Positions 49,258-57,970 of a DNA stretch of 64,000 nucleotides are shown one piece after another. Source of the stretch: Eubacterium sp. CAG:251 (GTDB taxonomy: Bacteria > Bacillota > Clostridia > Oscillospirales > Acutalibacteraceae); assembly GCA_000436835.1 (NCBI GenBank), contig FR889135.1, forward strand, positions 1-64,000. Direction: 5' to 3'. How positions within the stretch are numbered: the first letter of the stretch is position 1; every line of letters begins with the position of its first letter. The translations under genes were made by a program, and so were the position numbers. A model generated the notes under the pieces. The model was given only the letters and a program-made list of their open reading frames with translations. It had not been told where the DNA came from and ran no database searches.

Positions 49258-50519
49258 TTCTTTTTAACACCTCCGAGATAGCTGTAGGTGCGTACGTCAC
49301 TCGCCTTGATAAATGCCAAAACAAGCCAGCAGCTCATAAGCGAGGTACCGCCTTGGCTGACGAAAGGAAGAGTAACACCCGTAAGCGGTAAAACGTCCGT
49401 TATGCCGAAAATGTTAAGCGCACATTGGAAAAGGAGCATTCCGGCGCCTGCAACTGCCGCAATTGAATAAAATGTACTTCTTGCCGCAATTGAATTTACA
49501 AGGGCGGAAACTGCAATTGCAACGAACGAGAGAACAAGAACTACTGCAAAAATGTAGCCCCATTCCTCACAAATTACGCCGAAAACGTCATCTGTATAAA
49601 CAAGATAGTCATCAAAGAATTTGCGTATATTGCCGTTGCCTATTCCAAGGCCTAAAAGACCGCCGGAGGCAATGCCTGTTAAAATATGGGTTTGTTGATA
49701 TCCTTTTCCGTAAGTATCCTCCCAAATATGGCGGTATATTGAAAAACGTGCCGTAACGTACGGCTTGTATTTGATTACAATGGCGCCGCCTAAGCCTGCC
49801 GCCGCAACAGCTAAGCCTGCCGTTTTAATATCGCCGGAGTTCATAAATGCGATTATTAAAAATGTGATGAAGAATATGAGCGCCGCACCGAAGTCACGCA
49901 TTAAGATAAGCGCACCCACGCAGGCAACCGAAAATATAATAAAACGGATTATATTTTTAGAAGTTTGAATTTTTTCAAGCGTTGCCGCACCGACAAAGAT
50001 AAACGCAACCTTTACAAATTCCGACGGTTGGAGAGTAAATGAGCCAATACCTATCCAGTTTCTTGCCCCGTATTTCTCCGTACCGAATACAAGGTTGACT
50101 GCAAGCAAAATTAATCCTGCGATTGCAACGGGCAGCCTCAATTTCATACACAAATCAACGTCGCCCAAAACAAATGTGAAAACGGTATAAGCAACAACGC
50201 TGACCGCCAAAATTATTAACTGCTTAAAGCAAGCTTTCGGGTTGACCGAGCCTATAACCGTAAGTCCGACACCGGAAAGAAAAAATGCAATAAATTCAAG
50301 TTCAAAATTTCTTCTGTGAACAATTATATATAAAAGCGACACATAAACCCATTCAAGCGCAATGAGCACAATATTTGCAAGCATTGCTTTTGTTGAAAAA
50401 TCATTATGGGCGCTTGCCGCCTCGAAGCCTGTAATAAGTTGAAAAATGCTCAAAACAAACAGCATTGCAAAATTATTAATAGGCTTGATATGCGGTATTT
50501 TTTTTGCCTTATTTGCCAT
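49254..50519 (-). CDS. rodA: SEDS-family peptidoglycan glycosyltransferase (RodA/FtsW)
   Basis: This 421-aa integral membrane polymerase has about ten helices. Signatures are YGARNWIGIGSFTLQPSEFVKVAFI (about 150-174), GLLGLGIGNGNIRKFF...TDDVFGVICEEWG (about 280-313) and the C-terminal TGVTLPFVSQGGTSLMSCWLVL (about 385-405). It adds disaccharides to growing glycan and works with the class B PBP encoded by the overlapping next gene. RodA versus FtsW is not settled by sequence alone; the FHA-SEDS-PBP order favours a RodA-like elongation role. Confidence 0.93.
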   Translation of the reverse strand: MANKAKKIPHIKPINNFAMLFVLSIFQLITGFEAASAHNDFSTKAMLANIVLIALEWVYVSLLYIIVHRRNFELEFIAFFLSGVGLTVIGSVNPKACFKQLIILAVSVVAYTVFTFVLGDVDLCMKLRLPVAIAGLILLAVNLVFGTEKYGARNWIGIGSFTLQPSEFVKVAFIFVGAATLEKIQTSKNIIRFIIFSVACVGALILMRDFGAALIFFITFLIIAFMNSGDIKTAGLAVAAAGLGGAIVIKYKPYVTARFSIYRHIWEDTYGKGYQQTHILTGIASGGLLGLGIGNGNIRKFFDDYLVYTDDVFGVICEEWGYIFAVVLVLSFVAIAVSALVNSIAARSTFYSIAAVAGAGMLLFQCALNIFGITDVLPLTGVTLPFVSQGGTSLMSCWLVLAFIKASDVRTYSYLGGVKKK

Positions 50520-50535
50520 TCGTGTTTCTCCTTAA

Positions 50536-51303
50536 TTATTTTTCATAAAATACAAAAACTCTGTCACCGAAGGTGATTGTGTCCTCGTCAAAAATGAGCT
50601 GCGGCTGAGTAATAAATCTGCCGTTTAGCTTCGTTCCGTTGTGGCTGTTTAAATCCGAAAGCGCCCAGCCACGAGATGTTAAATGTATTCTTGCGTGCTC
50701 ACTGCTGATTGTGTCAAGATTGATTTGTATGTCTGAATTTTGACCCCTGCCGATAAGCACGTCTTTTTTTCTTAAATAAATAGGTCTGTGAGTTTTTACG
50801 TCTACCAAAACCGCATAAGCAACATTGCCTGTATTTTGTTTCAATTCGCTCGCCTCATTTCTCATTTGAGTTTTTGAACTTGCCGAAACAGCCTCGGCAC
50901 ATAAAAATTTTAAAGGGATTGAACCTATTGTGATAATATCGCCATCCTCAATAACGGCACTTCCGTGAACACTTCTGTCATTTAATTTAATGCCTGTTTT
51001 GGAAAAAGTGTCAGTTATAACCCATTCCTTTCTCTTTTTTGCAATAACTGCGTGAAAACGTGATACATTCGGCATAGGCAAAACAATATCGTTAGATTTA
51101 CTTTTTCCTATTGATGTTTCCCATCTGTCAATGTCAATTATAGAACCGTTGTTTTGGTCAACAAGCTGAGCAAGCTTGTGAAGTCTCGGTCTGTTTCTGA
51201 ATAAAGATATTATGCAGGTGAATAGTATAATTACAGCCAAAACAGGAAGCACATATCTAAGCACACCTGTCAAAAATGATAAAGCCGTTTCCAATCCGTT
51301 CAC
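50536..51303 (-). CDS. Membrane-anchored double FHA-domain protein
   Basis: This 255-aa protein has one N-terminal helix (about 10-30) and two forkhead-associated phosphothreonine-binding domains. FHA1 (about 60-130) has IGKSKSNDIVLPMPNVSRFHAVI; FHA2 (about 180-250) has IGRGQNSDIQINLDTISSEHARI, SDLNSHNGTKLNGR. It starts a co-directional operon with RodA- and PBP-type genes, as in actinobacteria where FHA proteins link Ser/Thr kinases to wall synthesis. No such kinase is in this window. It begins at 51303 and the promoter is at 51340-51368. Confidence 0.9.
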   Translation of the reverse strand: MNGLETALSFLTGVLRYVLPVLAVIILFTCIISLFRNRPRLHKLAQLVDQNNGSIIDIDRWETSIGKSKSNDIVLPMPNVSRFHAVIAKKRKEWVITDTFSKTGIKLNDRSVHGSAVIEDGDIITIGSIPLKFLCAEAVSASSKTQMRNEASELKQNTGNVAYAVLVDVKTHRPIYLRKKDVLIGRGQNSDIQINLDTISSEHARIHLTSRGWALSDLNSHNGTKLNGRFITQPQLIFDEDTITFGDRVFVFYEK

Positions 51304-51339
51304 TCCTTAATTATATATTTTAAAATTATGTATTTAATA

Positions 51340-51368
51340 ATTATAACAATTATGTATTGTTCAGTCAA
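51340..51368 (-). promoter_or_regulatory. Promoter of the FHA-RodA-PBP-HflX operon
   Basis: On the minus strand: TTGACT (51368-51363), 17-bp spacer, TATAAT (51345-51340). Confidence 0.8.
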
Positions 51369-51465
51369 ATATTTTGAAAAATTTTAATAATTTTATTACA
51401 TTGCAAATGCTGCCTTGCATTGTTTCGTGCTATATTTGGTTTAAAAAGGCGAATGTTAAGTTCAG

Positions 51466-51494
51466 TTGACAAAATTCCACGCAAAAAATATAGA
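51466..51494 (+). promoter_or_regulatory. Promoter of the XRE/DUF4097 operon
   Basis: TTGACA (51466-51471), 17-bp spacer, TATAGA (51489-51494). The start at 51539 has AGAGGTGA in front. Confidence 0.7.
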
Positions 51495-51538
51495 TTACTT
51501 TGTTCTTTTATGTTATATTTAACCCAGAGGTGATAGAT

Positions 51539-52210
51539 ATGTCTCTTGGACAAAGACTTTACGATTTAAGAAAAACGACAGGTCTTTCTCAGGAAAAGGC
51601 GGCGGAGCAGCTTGGCGTAACAAGGCAGACCGTGTCAAAATGGGAAACCGACCAAACAACTCCGGATTTTGATAAAATAATTCCTATCTGCAATCTTTAT
51701 AATGTTACTACCGCTGAGCTTTTCGGCGAAGAAAAAGAGAATGATTACAGCTATAATATAGATTCAAATACAGAGCAAACCGCCGGCGATTCCTTCAGCG
51801 AGGCTGAAAAGTTTAAAATCAGGCATAAATATAAAATCAGATTTGCCGTGCTTTTAAGTATAGGAATATGCTTATATATTTTATCTGTTACTCCTTTTGT
51901 AGTTTTAAAAAATGAAAAGCTGAGCATTGTTTTGTTTTTCGTTATGATTGCTGTTGCAACAATGCTTATAGTTTTCGGTGCGATTGCAAAGCCGAAATTT
52001 GAGGATGAAAAGAAATCGGACACTCCGGAAAGTAACTTGTATAAACGAATTTGCAGTATTATGTCGGGTGTTGTACTTGTTATTTATCTTCTTTTAAGTT
52101 TTCTTACAGGCGCTTGGTATATCACTTGGGTGCTTTGGATTGTTTATGCGATTGCGTGCCAAATTGCAAAGCTTGTTTTTTCGTTGAAAGGAATTGAGAT
52201 TGATGAATAA
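51539..52210 (+). CDS. XRE-family regulator with membrane domain
   Basis: This 223-aa protein has an N-terminal helix-turn-helix (SLGQRLYDLRKTTGLSQEKAAEQLGVTRQTVSKWETDQTTPDFDKI, about 1-46), a polar linker, and four membrane helices (about 98-115, 123-140, 172-190 and 196-215). ATG 51539 is chosen for its ribosome binding site; an earlier ATG at 51500 lies almost at the transcription start. It overlaps the next gene. Membrane-bound XRE regulators next to DUF4097 proteins are a recurring Firmicute pair, probably reporting envelope state. Confidence 0.88.
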   Translation: MSLGQRLYDLRKTTGLSQEKAAEQLGVTRQTVSKWETDQTTPDFDKIIPICNLYNVTTAELFGEEKENDYSYNIDSNTEQTAGDSFSEAEKFKIRHKYKIRFAVLLSIGICLYILSVTPFVVLKNEKLSIVLFFVMIAVATMLIVFGAIAKPKFEDEKKSDTPESNLYKRICSIMSGVVLVIYLLLSFLTGAWYITWVLWIVYAIACQIAKLVFSLKGIEIDE

Positions 52211-52961
52211 AAGTAAAAAAATCATAATTGCATTAATTGCCGTTTTAACCGCTGTTGCACTTTTTTTGCTTGGGGTTATGTCGCTTTTTATAGTCGGCGG
52301 CGATAAACTTGAAGATATGCTCGATAAAAGGGAGGACGATTTAAAAACAGTAGTTTTTCAGAAAGAGTATAGTATAAATGATTTTCAAAATATGAAAATT
52401 GACTGCGGCTGTGCAGATGTGACGTTTAAGCCGAGCCAAAACGGAAATGTCGGCGTTACTGTTTTCGGCGCAAACGATAATAAGTTTTCGGGAGAAATTA
52501 AGGATAAAACGCTTGAGCTTAACGAAATCTACGGCAAAGCAACGTTTCGCTGGGCAAGGGCGATAAAATTTAAAGGCCTTCATATTGTTGTTAAAATTCC
52601 ACAAGGCTTTGATTTTCCGGTTGATATTAATGTTGATTACGGCGATATTGATTTTGAAACTGAATATAATTCTTTGCTTAATGTTCAAATGGGCACGGGT
52701 GATTTTGAAGCGATAAGTCTCGGCGGAAAATTTGATATATCTACGAATATAGGTGATATTTCAATCAAAAACGCAAAACCTTATGAAAATTCATCTTTGA
52801 AAACCGATACAGGCGATATCGAAGTTGATAATGTTTTAAACACAAAAATTATCAGCGAGGCGGACACGGGCAACGAGGATGTAAACGGCAGTGACGATTC
52901 ATCAGGCGTTACGCTTACGGTAACGACCGATACAGGAGATATTGAAGTTAACGATAATTAA
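52203..52961 (+). CDS. DUF4097 beta-helix (putative adhesin) membrane-anchored protein
   Basis: This 252-aa protein starts at ATG 52203 inside the end of the regulator gene, behind AAAGGA. One N-terminal helix (about 7-28) is followed by an external DUF4097 right-handed beta-helix with repeated strands (MKIDCGCADVTFKPSQ, INVDYGDIDFET, VQMGTGDFEAISLGG, ISTNIGDISIKNA, LKTDTGDIEVDNV, VTTDTGDIEVND). Function is unknown; it is probably an envelope sensor or antagonist for its partner regulator (inference). Confidence 0.8.
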   Translation: MNKSKKIIIALIAVLTAVALFLLGVMSLFIVGGDKLEDMLDKREDDLKTVVFQKEYSINDFQNMKIDCGCADVTFKPSQNGNVGVTVFGANDNKFSGEIKDKTLELNEIYGKATFRWARAIKFKGLHIVVKIPQGFDFPVDINVDYGDIDFETEYNSLLNVQMGTGDFEAISLGGKFDISTNIGDISIKNAKPYENSSLKTDTGDIEVDNVLNTKIISEADTGNEDVNGSDDSSGVTLTVTTDTGDIEVNDN

Positions 52962-52964
52962 AAG

Positions 52965-52996
52965 AAGCCCTTTTTCGATATGAAAAAGGGCTTTTT
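52965..52996 (+). terminator. Terminator of the XRE/DUF4097 operon
   Basis: AAGCCCTTTTTC/GAAAAAGGGCTT arms (52965-52992) are followed by TTTT. Confidence 0.9.
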
Positions 52997-53275
52997 GGGG
53001 CGCACTACATAAAGAATAATTGCTCAAAAAATAAATAAACAGCGAAATGCTGCGTTAAAATTATAGCGCAGGCGGCAAGCCTTCACTATAATTTATGCCT
53101 TGTCTTTCATCTGTTTCTTTTATTTTTGAGTGCGAAGCAGTTTAAACAAGCTGATTTTGTTCAGTGTGCATTAACAAAATCCTGTTAATACTTGCGTATT
53201 AGCAGGATTTTTTAATAGTGCAATGGGCAAAACTCAGAAAGTTTAAACCACATTCTTCTTTATGCAGTGTGCCCC
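52997..53275. mobile_element. 279-bp MITE-like element
   Basis: The ends are 20-bp inverted repeats with two mismatches: 52997-53016 (GGGGCGCACTACATAAAGAA) and 53256-53275. Inside are AAATTATAG/CTATAATTT (53058-53066, 53086-53094) and a strong terminator-like stem at about 53189-53222. There is no reading frame of note and no clear target-site duplication. It fits a non-autonomous transposable element; no matching transposase is in the window. Confidence 0.65.
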
Positions 53276-53397
53276 GTTTGCCGTTTTGTAATAATTTATT
53301 CAGTGAAATTTGGCTTAAAATCAACAAAAAACGCTCTTGACTGCATAATTATTCAATAACTACATATATGTAAAAATTTTTTGTGAAAAGTTACAAA

Positions 53398-53413
53398 ATA
53401 CAATATATTGTGT
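53398..53413 (+). promoter_or_regulatory. NrdR-box-like operator of nrdD
   Basis: ATACAATATATTGTGT matches the published NrdR box form (acaCwAtATaTwGtgt) at 15 of 16 positions by eye. A looser site lies about 36 bp downstream in the promoter spacer, and a TACATATATGTA palindrome lies upstream (about 53360-53371). NrdR normally binds paired boxes. Confidence 0.6.
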
Positions 53414-53431
53414 TTTTTTAGCTTTTTGCTA

Positions 53432-53460
53432 TTGACATACATATTGTAATTTGGTATTAT
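53432..53460 (+). promoter_or_regulatory. Promoter of nrdD
   Basis: TTGACA (53432-53437), 17-bp spacer, TATTAT (53455-53460). A leader hairpin AAAATGGT/ACCATTTT (53474-53495) precedes the AGGAGGGG ribosome binding site. Confidence 0.8.
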
Positions 53461-53519
53461 ATGTTCAGTCTTGAAAATGGTTATGTTACCATTTTGTAAT
53501 ATATTAGGAGGGGTAAGGC

Positions 53520-55718
53520 ATGAAAATCATTAAAAGAAACGGCTCTGAAGCAGATTTTGACTTAAACAAGATAGTTGTTGCCGTTTCAAAAGCGAACGCT
53601 GCTTGCCGCAAGGAAGAACTTACTCAAAGCCAAATCGTTGAGATTGCTGAGTATGTTGAATTTAAAATGTCTAAGGCAAATCGTGCGCTTTCGGTAGAGG
53701 AGATACAAGATATAGTCGAAAATCAGATTATGGCACAGGGTGCATTTGAAGTTGCAAGGCTTTATGTTAAGTATCGTTATAACCGTTCTCTTATCAGAAA
53801 GGCAAATACTACCGATAATCAGATTTTATCTCTTATTGAATGTAATAATGAAGAGGTAAAACAGGAAAATTCAAATAAAAATCCTACTGTCAATTCCGTT
53901 CAGCGTGACTATATGGCAGGCGAGGTATCAAAGGATATTACTAAAAGAATTCTTTTGCCTCAGGATATTGTTGACGCTCACGAGCAGGGCTTAATCCATT
54001 TCCACGATGCAGACTATTTTGCTCAGCACATGCATAATTGCGATCTTGTAAATCTTGAAGATATGCTTCAAAACGGAACTGTAATCAGTGAAACCATGAT
54101 TGAAAAGCCGCATAGTTTTTCAACAGCGTGCAACATTGCAACACAAATCATTGCTCAGGTTGCTTCAAGCCAATATGGCGGTCAGTCTATTTCTCTTTCT
54201 CACCTTGCGCCTTTTGTTGATGTAAGCCGTAAGAAGATTAAAAAGCAGGTTGAATCCGAAATTGACGAACTTGGCATTTCAATGACTGAAGAGCAGATTG
54301 TTAAGCTTACCGAAAAAAGGCTTCGTGACGAGGTTTCAAGAGGTGTGCAAACTATTCAGTATCAGGTTGTTACTCTTCTCACAACTAACGGACAAGCACC
54401 TTTTGTTACTGTATTTATGTATCTTAACGAGGCAAAAAACGAGCAGGAAAAGAAGGACCTTGCTCTTATTATTGAGGAAACGCTTAAGCAGAGAATTCAG
54501 GGTGTTAAAAACGAGGACGGCGTTTGGATTACTCCGGCTTTTCCAAAGCTTATTTATGTTCTTGAGGAGGATAATATTAAGGAAGGGTCTTCTTATTTCT
54601 ACCTTACAGAGCTTGCCGCTAAATGTACGGCTAAGAGAATGGTACCCGATTATATCAGCGAAAAGGTAATGAAACAGCTTAAGGGTGACGTATATACCTG
54701 TATGGGTTGCCGTTCATTCTTAACTCCTGACAGATTTACGGATAAAGGTATCGGCAATATTGCAAATGCAAAGAATTATGATCCGTCAAAGCATAAATAT
54801 TACGGCAGATTTAATCAAGGTGTAGTTACAATTAACCTTGTTGATGTCGCTTGCTCTTCAGGCGGAGATATGACAAAGTTTTGGAAAATCTTTGATGAAA
54901 GGCTTGACCTTTGCTATCGTGCGCTTATGTGCCGCCACAATAGGCTTAAGGGCACTTTGAGCGACGCTGCTCCTATTCTTTGGCAGCACGGTGCTCTTGC
55001 AAGGCTTAAAAAGGGAGAGAAGATTGATAAGCTTCTTTATGACGGATATTCTACAATTTCTCTCGGTTATGCAGGTCTTTACGAATGTACTAAATATATG
55101 ACAGGCAAGTCGCATACCGACCCTGAGGGCAAGCCTTTTGCACTTCACGTTATGGAGCATATGAACGAGGCTTGCGACAAGTGGAAGCAAGAAACAAATA
55201 TTGATTTCAGTATTTACGGCACTCCGCTTGAGTCCACAACATATAAGTTTGCTAAATGTCTTCAAAAGAGATTTGGCAAGATTCCGGGTGTAACGGATAG
55301 AAATTATATCACTAATTCCTATCACGTTCACGTTGCAGAGAAGATTGACGCATTCACAAAGCTTAAGTTCGAATCTGAATTTCAGCGTCTTTCACCGGGC
55401 GGTGCAATCAGCTATGTTGAAGTTCCTAATATGCAAAATAATATTCCGGCAGTTTTGCAGGTTATGAAATATATTTATGAGAATATTATGTATGCCGAAC
55501 TCAATACTAAGAGTGACTACTGTCAGTGCTGCGGCTATGACGGCGAAATTCAAATAGTTGAAAATGAGGACGGCAAGCTTATTTGGCGTTGTCCTAAGTG
55601 CGGAAATGAGGACCAGGATAAGATGAACGTTGCAAGACGTACTTGCGGTTATATCGGCACTCAATTCTGGAATCAGGGCAGAACTCAGGAAATTAAGGAA
55701 AGAGTATTGCACTTATAA
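53520..55718 (+). CDS. nrdD: Anaerobic (class III) ribonucleoside-triphosphate reductase
   Basis: This 732-aa glycyl-radical enzyme makes deoxyribonucleotides without oxygen. It has an N-terminal ATP-cone (MKIIKRNGSEADFDLNKIVVAVSKAN, about 1-95), the catalytic barrel, the zinc site CQCC...CPKC near the C-terminus (about 662-690), and the glycyl-radical loop RRTCGYIGTQFWNQGR with predicted radical Gly710. AGGAGGGG precedes the ATG. The NrdR-like box and strong promoter are upstream. A terminator-like hairpin separates it from nrdG. Confidence 0.97.
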   Translation: MKIIKRNGSEADFDLNKIVVAVSKANAACRKEELTQSQIVEIAEYVEFKMSKANRALSVEEIQDIVENQIMAQGAFEVARLYVKYRYNRSLIRKANTTDNQILSLIECNNEEVKQENSNKNPTVNSVQRDYMAGEVSKDITKRILLPQDIVDAHEQGLIHFHDADYFAQHMHNCDLVNLEDMLQNGTVISETMIEKPHSFSTACNIATQIIAQVASSQYGGQSISLSHLAPFVDVSRKKIKKQVESEIDELGISMTEEQIVKLTEKRLRDEVSRGVQTIQYQVVTLLTTNGQAPFVTVFMYLNEAKNEQEKKDLALIIEETLKQRIQGVKNEDGVWITPAFPKLIYVLEEDNIKEGSSYFYLTELAAKCTAKRMVPDYISEKVMKQLKGDVYTCMGCRSFLTPDRFTDKGIGNIANAKNYDPSKHKYYGRFNQGVVTINLVDVACSSGGDMTKFWKIFDERLDLCYRALMCRHNRLKGTLSDAAPILWQHGALARLKKGEKIDKLLYDGYSTISLGYAGLYECTKYMTGKSHTDPEGKPFALHVMEHMNEACDKWKQETNIDFSIYGTPLESTTYKFAKCLQKRFGKIPGVTDRNYITNSYHVHVAEKIDAFTKLKFESEFQRLSPGGAISYVEVPNMQNNIPAVLQVMKYIYENIMYAELNTKSDYCQCCGYDGEIQIVENEDGKLIWRCPKCGNEDQDKMNVARRTCGYIGTQFWNQGRTQEIKERVLHL

Positions 55719-55727
55719 TTTAAAATT

Positions 55728-55758
55728 GACCGATTGGATAATCTAATCGGTCTTTTTT
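55728..55758 (+). terminator. Terminator-like hairpin between nrdD and nrdG
   Basis: GACCGATT/AATCGGTC arms (55728-55752) are followed by TTTTTT. It would keep the activase less abundant than the reductase. Confidence 0.8.
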
Positions 55759-55776
55759 GGTATATAGAGGTTTACT

Positions 55777-56313
55777 ATGAATTACGGAGAAATTAAATTT
55801 AACGATATTGCAAACGGAGAGGGTGTGCGAACATCTCTTTTTGTATCGGGTTGCAGGCATCATTGCAAAAATTGTTTTAATGAGCAAACATGGGATTTTG
55901 CCTTCGGTCAACCGTTTACAGAGGAAACGATGGAGGAAATTTTGGATTCCTGCAATCATGATTGGATAAACGGCTTGTCACTCTTGGGCGGTGAACCGTT
56001 TGAGCCTGAAAATCAAAGAGTGCTTTTGCCGTTTCTTGTTATGTTTAGGGAACGCTTTCCCGATAAAACGATATGGTGCTACACGGGATTTACGCTTGAG
56101 GAAATTATGGGTAAGCGTGCTAATTCAAGAGCGTTTACGGAGATTAGCTCGGAAATGCTGTCACTTATAGATGTGCTTGTTGACGGACCTTTTGTAGAGG
56201 CAAAAAAGGATATTAGCCTCATTTTCAGAGGTTCAAGCAATCAGCGGATTATCGATATTAAAAAAACATTTGAAAATAAACAGGTGGAGCTTTATTTAGA
56301 TGACGGAAAATAA
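55777..56313 (+). CDS. nrdG: Anaerobic ribonucleotide reductase activating protein
   Basis: This 178-aa radical-SAM activase generates the glycyl radical on NrdD. Its 4Fe-4S motif is CRHHCKNC (Cys26, Cys30, Cys33), followed by SLLGGEPFEPEN (SAM-binding GGE). Length is typical. It starts behind AGAGG about 37 nt after the nrdD stop region hairpin. It overlaps the MFS gene by 14 nt, making an nrdD-nrdG-MFS unit. Confidence 0.96.
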   Translation: MNYGEIKFNDIANGEGVRTSLFVSGCRHHCKNCFNEQTWDFAFGQPFTEETMEEILDSCNHDWINGLSLLGGEPFEPENQRVLLPFLVMFRERFPDKTIWCYTGFTLEEIMGKRANSRAFTEISSEMLSLIDVLVDGPFVEAKKDISLIFRGSSNQRIIDIKKTFENKQVELYLDDGK

Positions 56314-57490
56314 ATATAAAATTACAATCAATGCCTGCTTTTTGGCATATATTGTTCAGGCAATAGTCAACAATTTTGTTCCGCTGTTGTTTATAACATT
56401 TCAAAGAGAGTTTGATATTCCTCTTTCAAAAATAACGCTTTTAATAACTTTTAATTTTTTGATTCAGCTTTTTGTAGATTTGGTTTCGGCTGAATTTGTT
56501 GATAAAATAGGGTATAAGGCGTCAATGGTTATCGCCCATTTTATGTGTGCATCAGGTCTTGTGGCTCTAACCTTTTTGCCTGATTTGTTTAATAATTCAT
56601 TTGTCGGAATTTTAATAGCAGTTATGATTTACGCTGTTGGTGGCGGTCTTTTAGAGGTGATTGTAAGCCCTGTTGTTGAGGCTTGCCCGACAGATAATAA
56701 GGAAAAGGCAATGAGCTTGCTTCATTCCTTTTACTGCTGGGGTCAAATGGGCGTAGTTCTTATTTCGACCTTGTTTTTCACTGCTTTTTCTATTAAAAAT
56801 TGGAGGGCGCTTGCAGTTGTTTGGGCAATTTTGCCTATCGTTAATGCGTTCGTTTTTATTAAAGCGCCAATTGCTTCTCTTAACGAAAACGGTGAACGTG
56901 GAATGGCAATTCATGAACTTGCAAAAAATAAGCTGTTTTGGATACTTTTTTTGATGATGATTTGTGCAGGCGCAAGCGAGCAGGGAGTCAGTCAGTGGGC
57001 TTCCGCTTTTGCAGAAAAGGGATTGGGTGTTACCAAAACAGTCGGCGACCTTGCAGGACCTATGGCTTTTGCGTGCCTTATGGGTATTTCAAGAGCATTT
57101 TACGGCAAATTTGGCCATAAAATTGAGCTTGATAAGTTTATGAATTTAAGTTGTATTTTGTGTATTGTTTCATATCTTACAATAAGCCTTGTGCCAAACA
57201 GCGTTGTAGGTCTTATCGGATGTGCGCTTTGCGGTCTTTCGGTCGGAATAATGTGGCCCGGCAGCTTCAGTAAGGCTTCGGCTTCCATTAAAAGGGGAGG
57301 CACGGCACTTTTTGCGCTTCTTGCCCTTGGCGGCGACCTCGGTTGCACGGCAGGGCCGACTCTTGTAGGTTTCGTTTCAGGCAGGCTTAATGATAATATG
57401 CGAATGGGAATTTTAGTTGGTACAATTTTCCCGATTTTGTTACTTTTAGGAATATATTTGTGCAAAAAAGAAAAGGCACGAAACAGTTAA
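56300..57490 (+). CDS. Major facilitator superfamily transporter
   Basis: This 396-aa transporter has about 12 helices. The loop 2-3 signature appears as EFVDKIGYKASMVIAHFM (about 67-84). The helix-5 region and central loop (FIKAPIASLNENGERG) are present, as is GALCGLSVGIMWPGSFSKASASIKRGG in the C-terminal half, which resembles sugar (FucP-like) MFS members. The substrate is unknown. It overlaps nrdG, so it may be expressed under anaerobic nucleotide demand; a nucleoside or sugar role is speculation. Confidence 0.85.
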   Translation: MTENKYKITINACFLAYIVQAIVNNFVPLLFITFQREFDIPLSKITLLITFNFLIQLFVDLVSAEFVDKIGYKASMVIAHFMCASGLVALTFLPDLFNNSFVGILIAVMIYAVGGGLLEVIVSPVVEACPTDNKEKAMSLLHSFYCWGQMGVVLISTLFFTAFSIKNWRALAVVWAILPIVNAFVFIKAPIASLNENGERGMAIHELAKNKLFWILFLMMICAGASEQGVSQWASAFAEKGLGVTKTVGDLAGPMAFACLMGISRAFYGKFGHKIELDKFMNLSCILCIVSYLTISLVPNSVVGLIGCALCGLSVGIMWPGSFSKASASIKRGGTALFALLALGGDLGCTAGPTLVGFVSGRLNDNMRMGILVGTIFPILLLLGIYLCKKEKARNS

Positions 57491-57510
57491 AACTGCTTCG
57501 TGCCTTTTTT
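57471..57510 (+). terminator. Terminator overlapping the end of the MFS gene
   Basis: AAAAGGCACGAA and CAGTT pair with AACTG and TTCGTGCCTTTT around the stop codon, followed by a T run. The left arm is within the coding sequence. Confidence 0.85.
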
Positions 57511-57526
57511 GTTCGTTATTTTAATT

Positions 57527-57946
57527 TTATAATGCTTTGCCCAATTCTTCGCACTTTGCAAGCGCTTCATCATCAGGTGCATCATTGCATATTATGCTGT
57601 CAAAAATAAGATTTGCACCTAAGGATTTGCAATCATCCTCCCAAGTGTTCATCCATTCTCCGCCGCCCCAGCCGTAAGAGCCGAAAAGAGCGATATTTTT
57701 GCCTTTGAGCTTTGGTTTGCAGTTTTCAAACATAGGCTCAAATTCCATATCCTCAAGCTGTTCACATCCCATTGACGGGCAGCCAAAGGCGATAGTGTCA
57801 AATTCATCAACCTTGTCGGCTGAAAACTCACTTGCCGTAAAAAGCAGAACGTCCTTTCCGTTTGCCTTTGCGCTTTCAAAAATTTTATCTGCAAGCGCTT
57901 CGGTATTACCTGTGCCGCTCCAATAAACAATTGCTGATTTATTCAT
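57527..57946 (-). CDS. Flavodoxin
   Basis: This 139-aa FMN-binding electron carrier has the phosphate-binding loop YWSGTGNTEALAD (about 8-20), the FGCPSMGCEQLED loop (about 54) and FGSYGWGGGEWM (about 88), which stack on the flavin. Flavodoxins replace ferredoxin under iron limitation. As the third gene of the DtxR-like operon with iron-box-like operators, it probably serves that purpose here (inference from context). Confidence 0.93.
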   Translation of the reverse strand: MNKSAIVYWSGTGNTEALADKIFESAKANGKDVLLFTASEFSADKVDEFDTIAFGCPSMGCEQLEDMEFEPMFENCKPKLKGKNIALFGSYGWGGGEWMNTWEDDCKSLGANLIFDSIICNDAPDDEALAKCEELGKAL

Positions 57947-57970
57947 ATATTTTCCTTTCTTGCTGTATTA

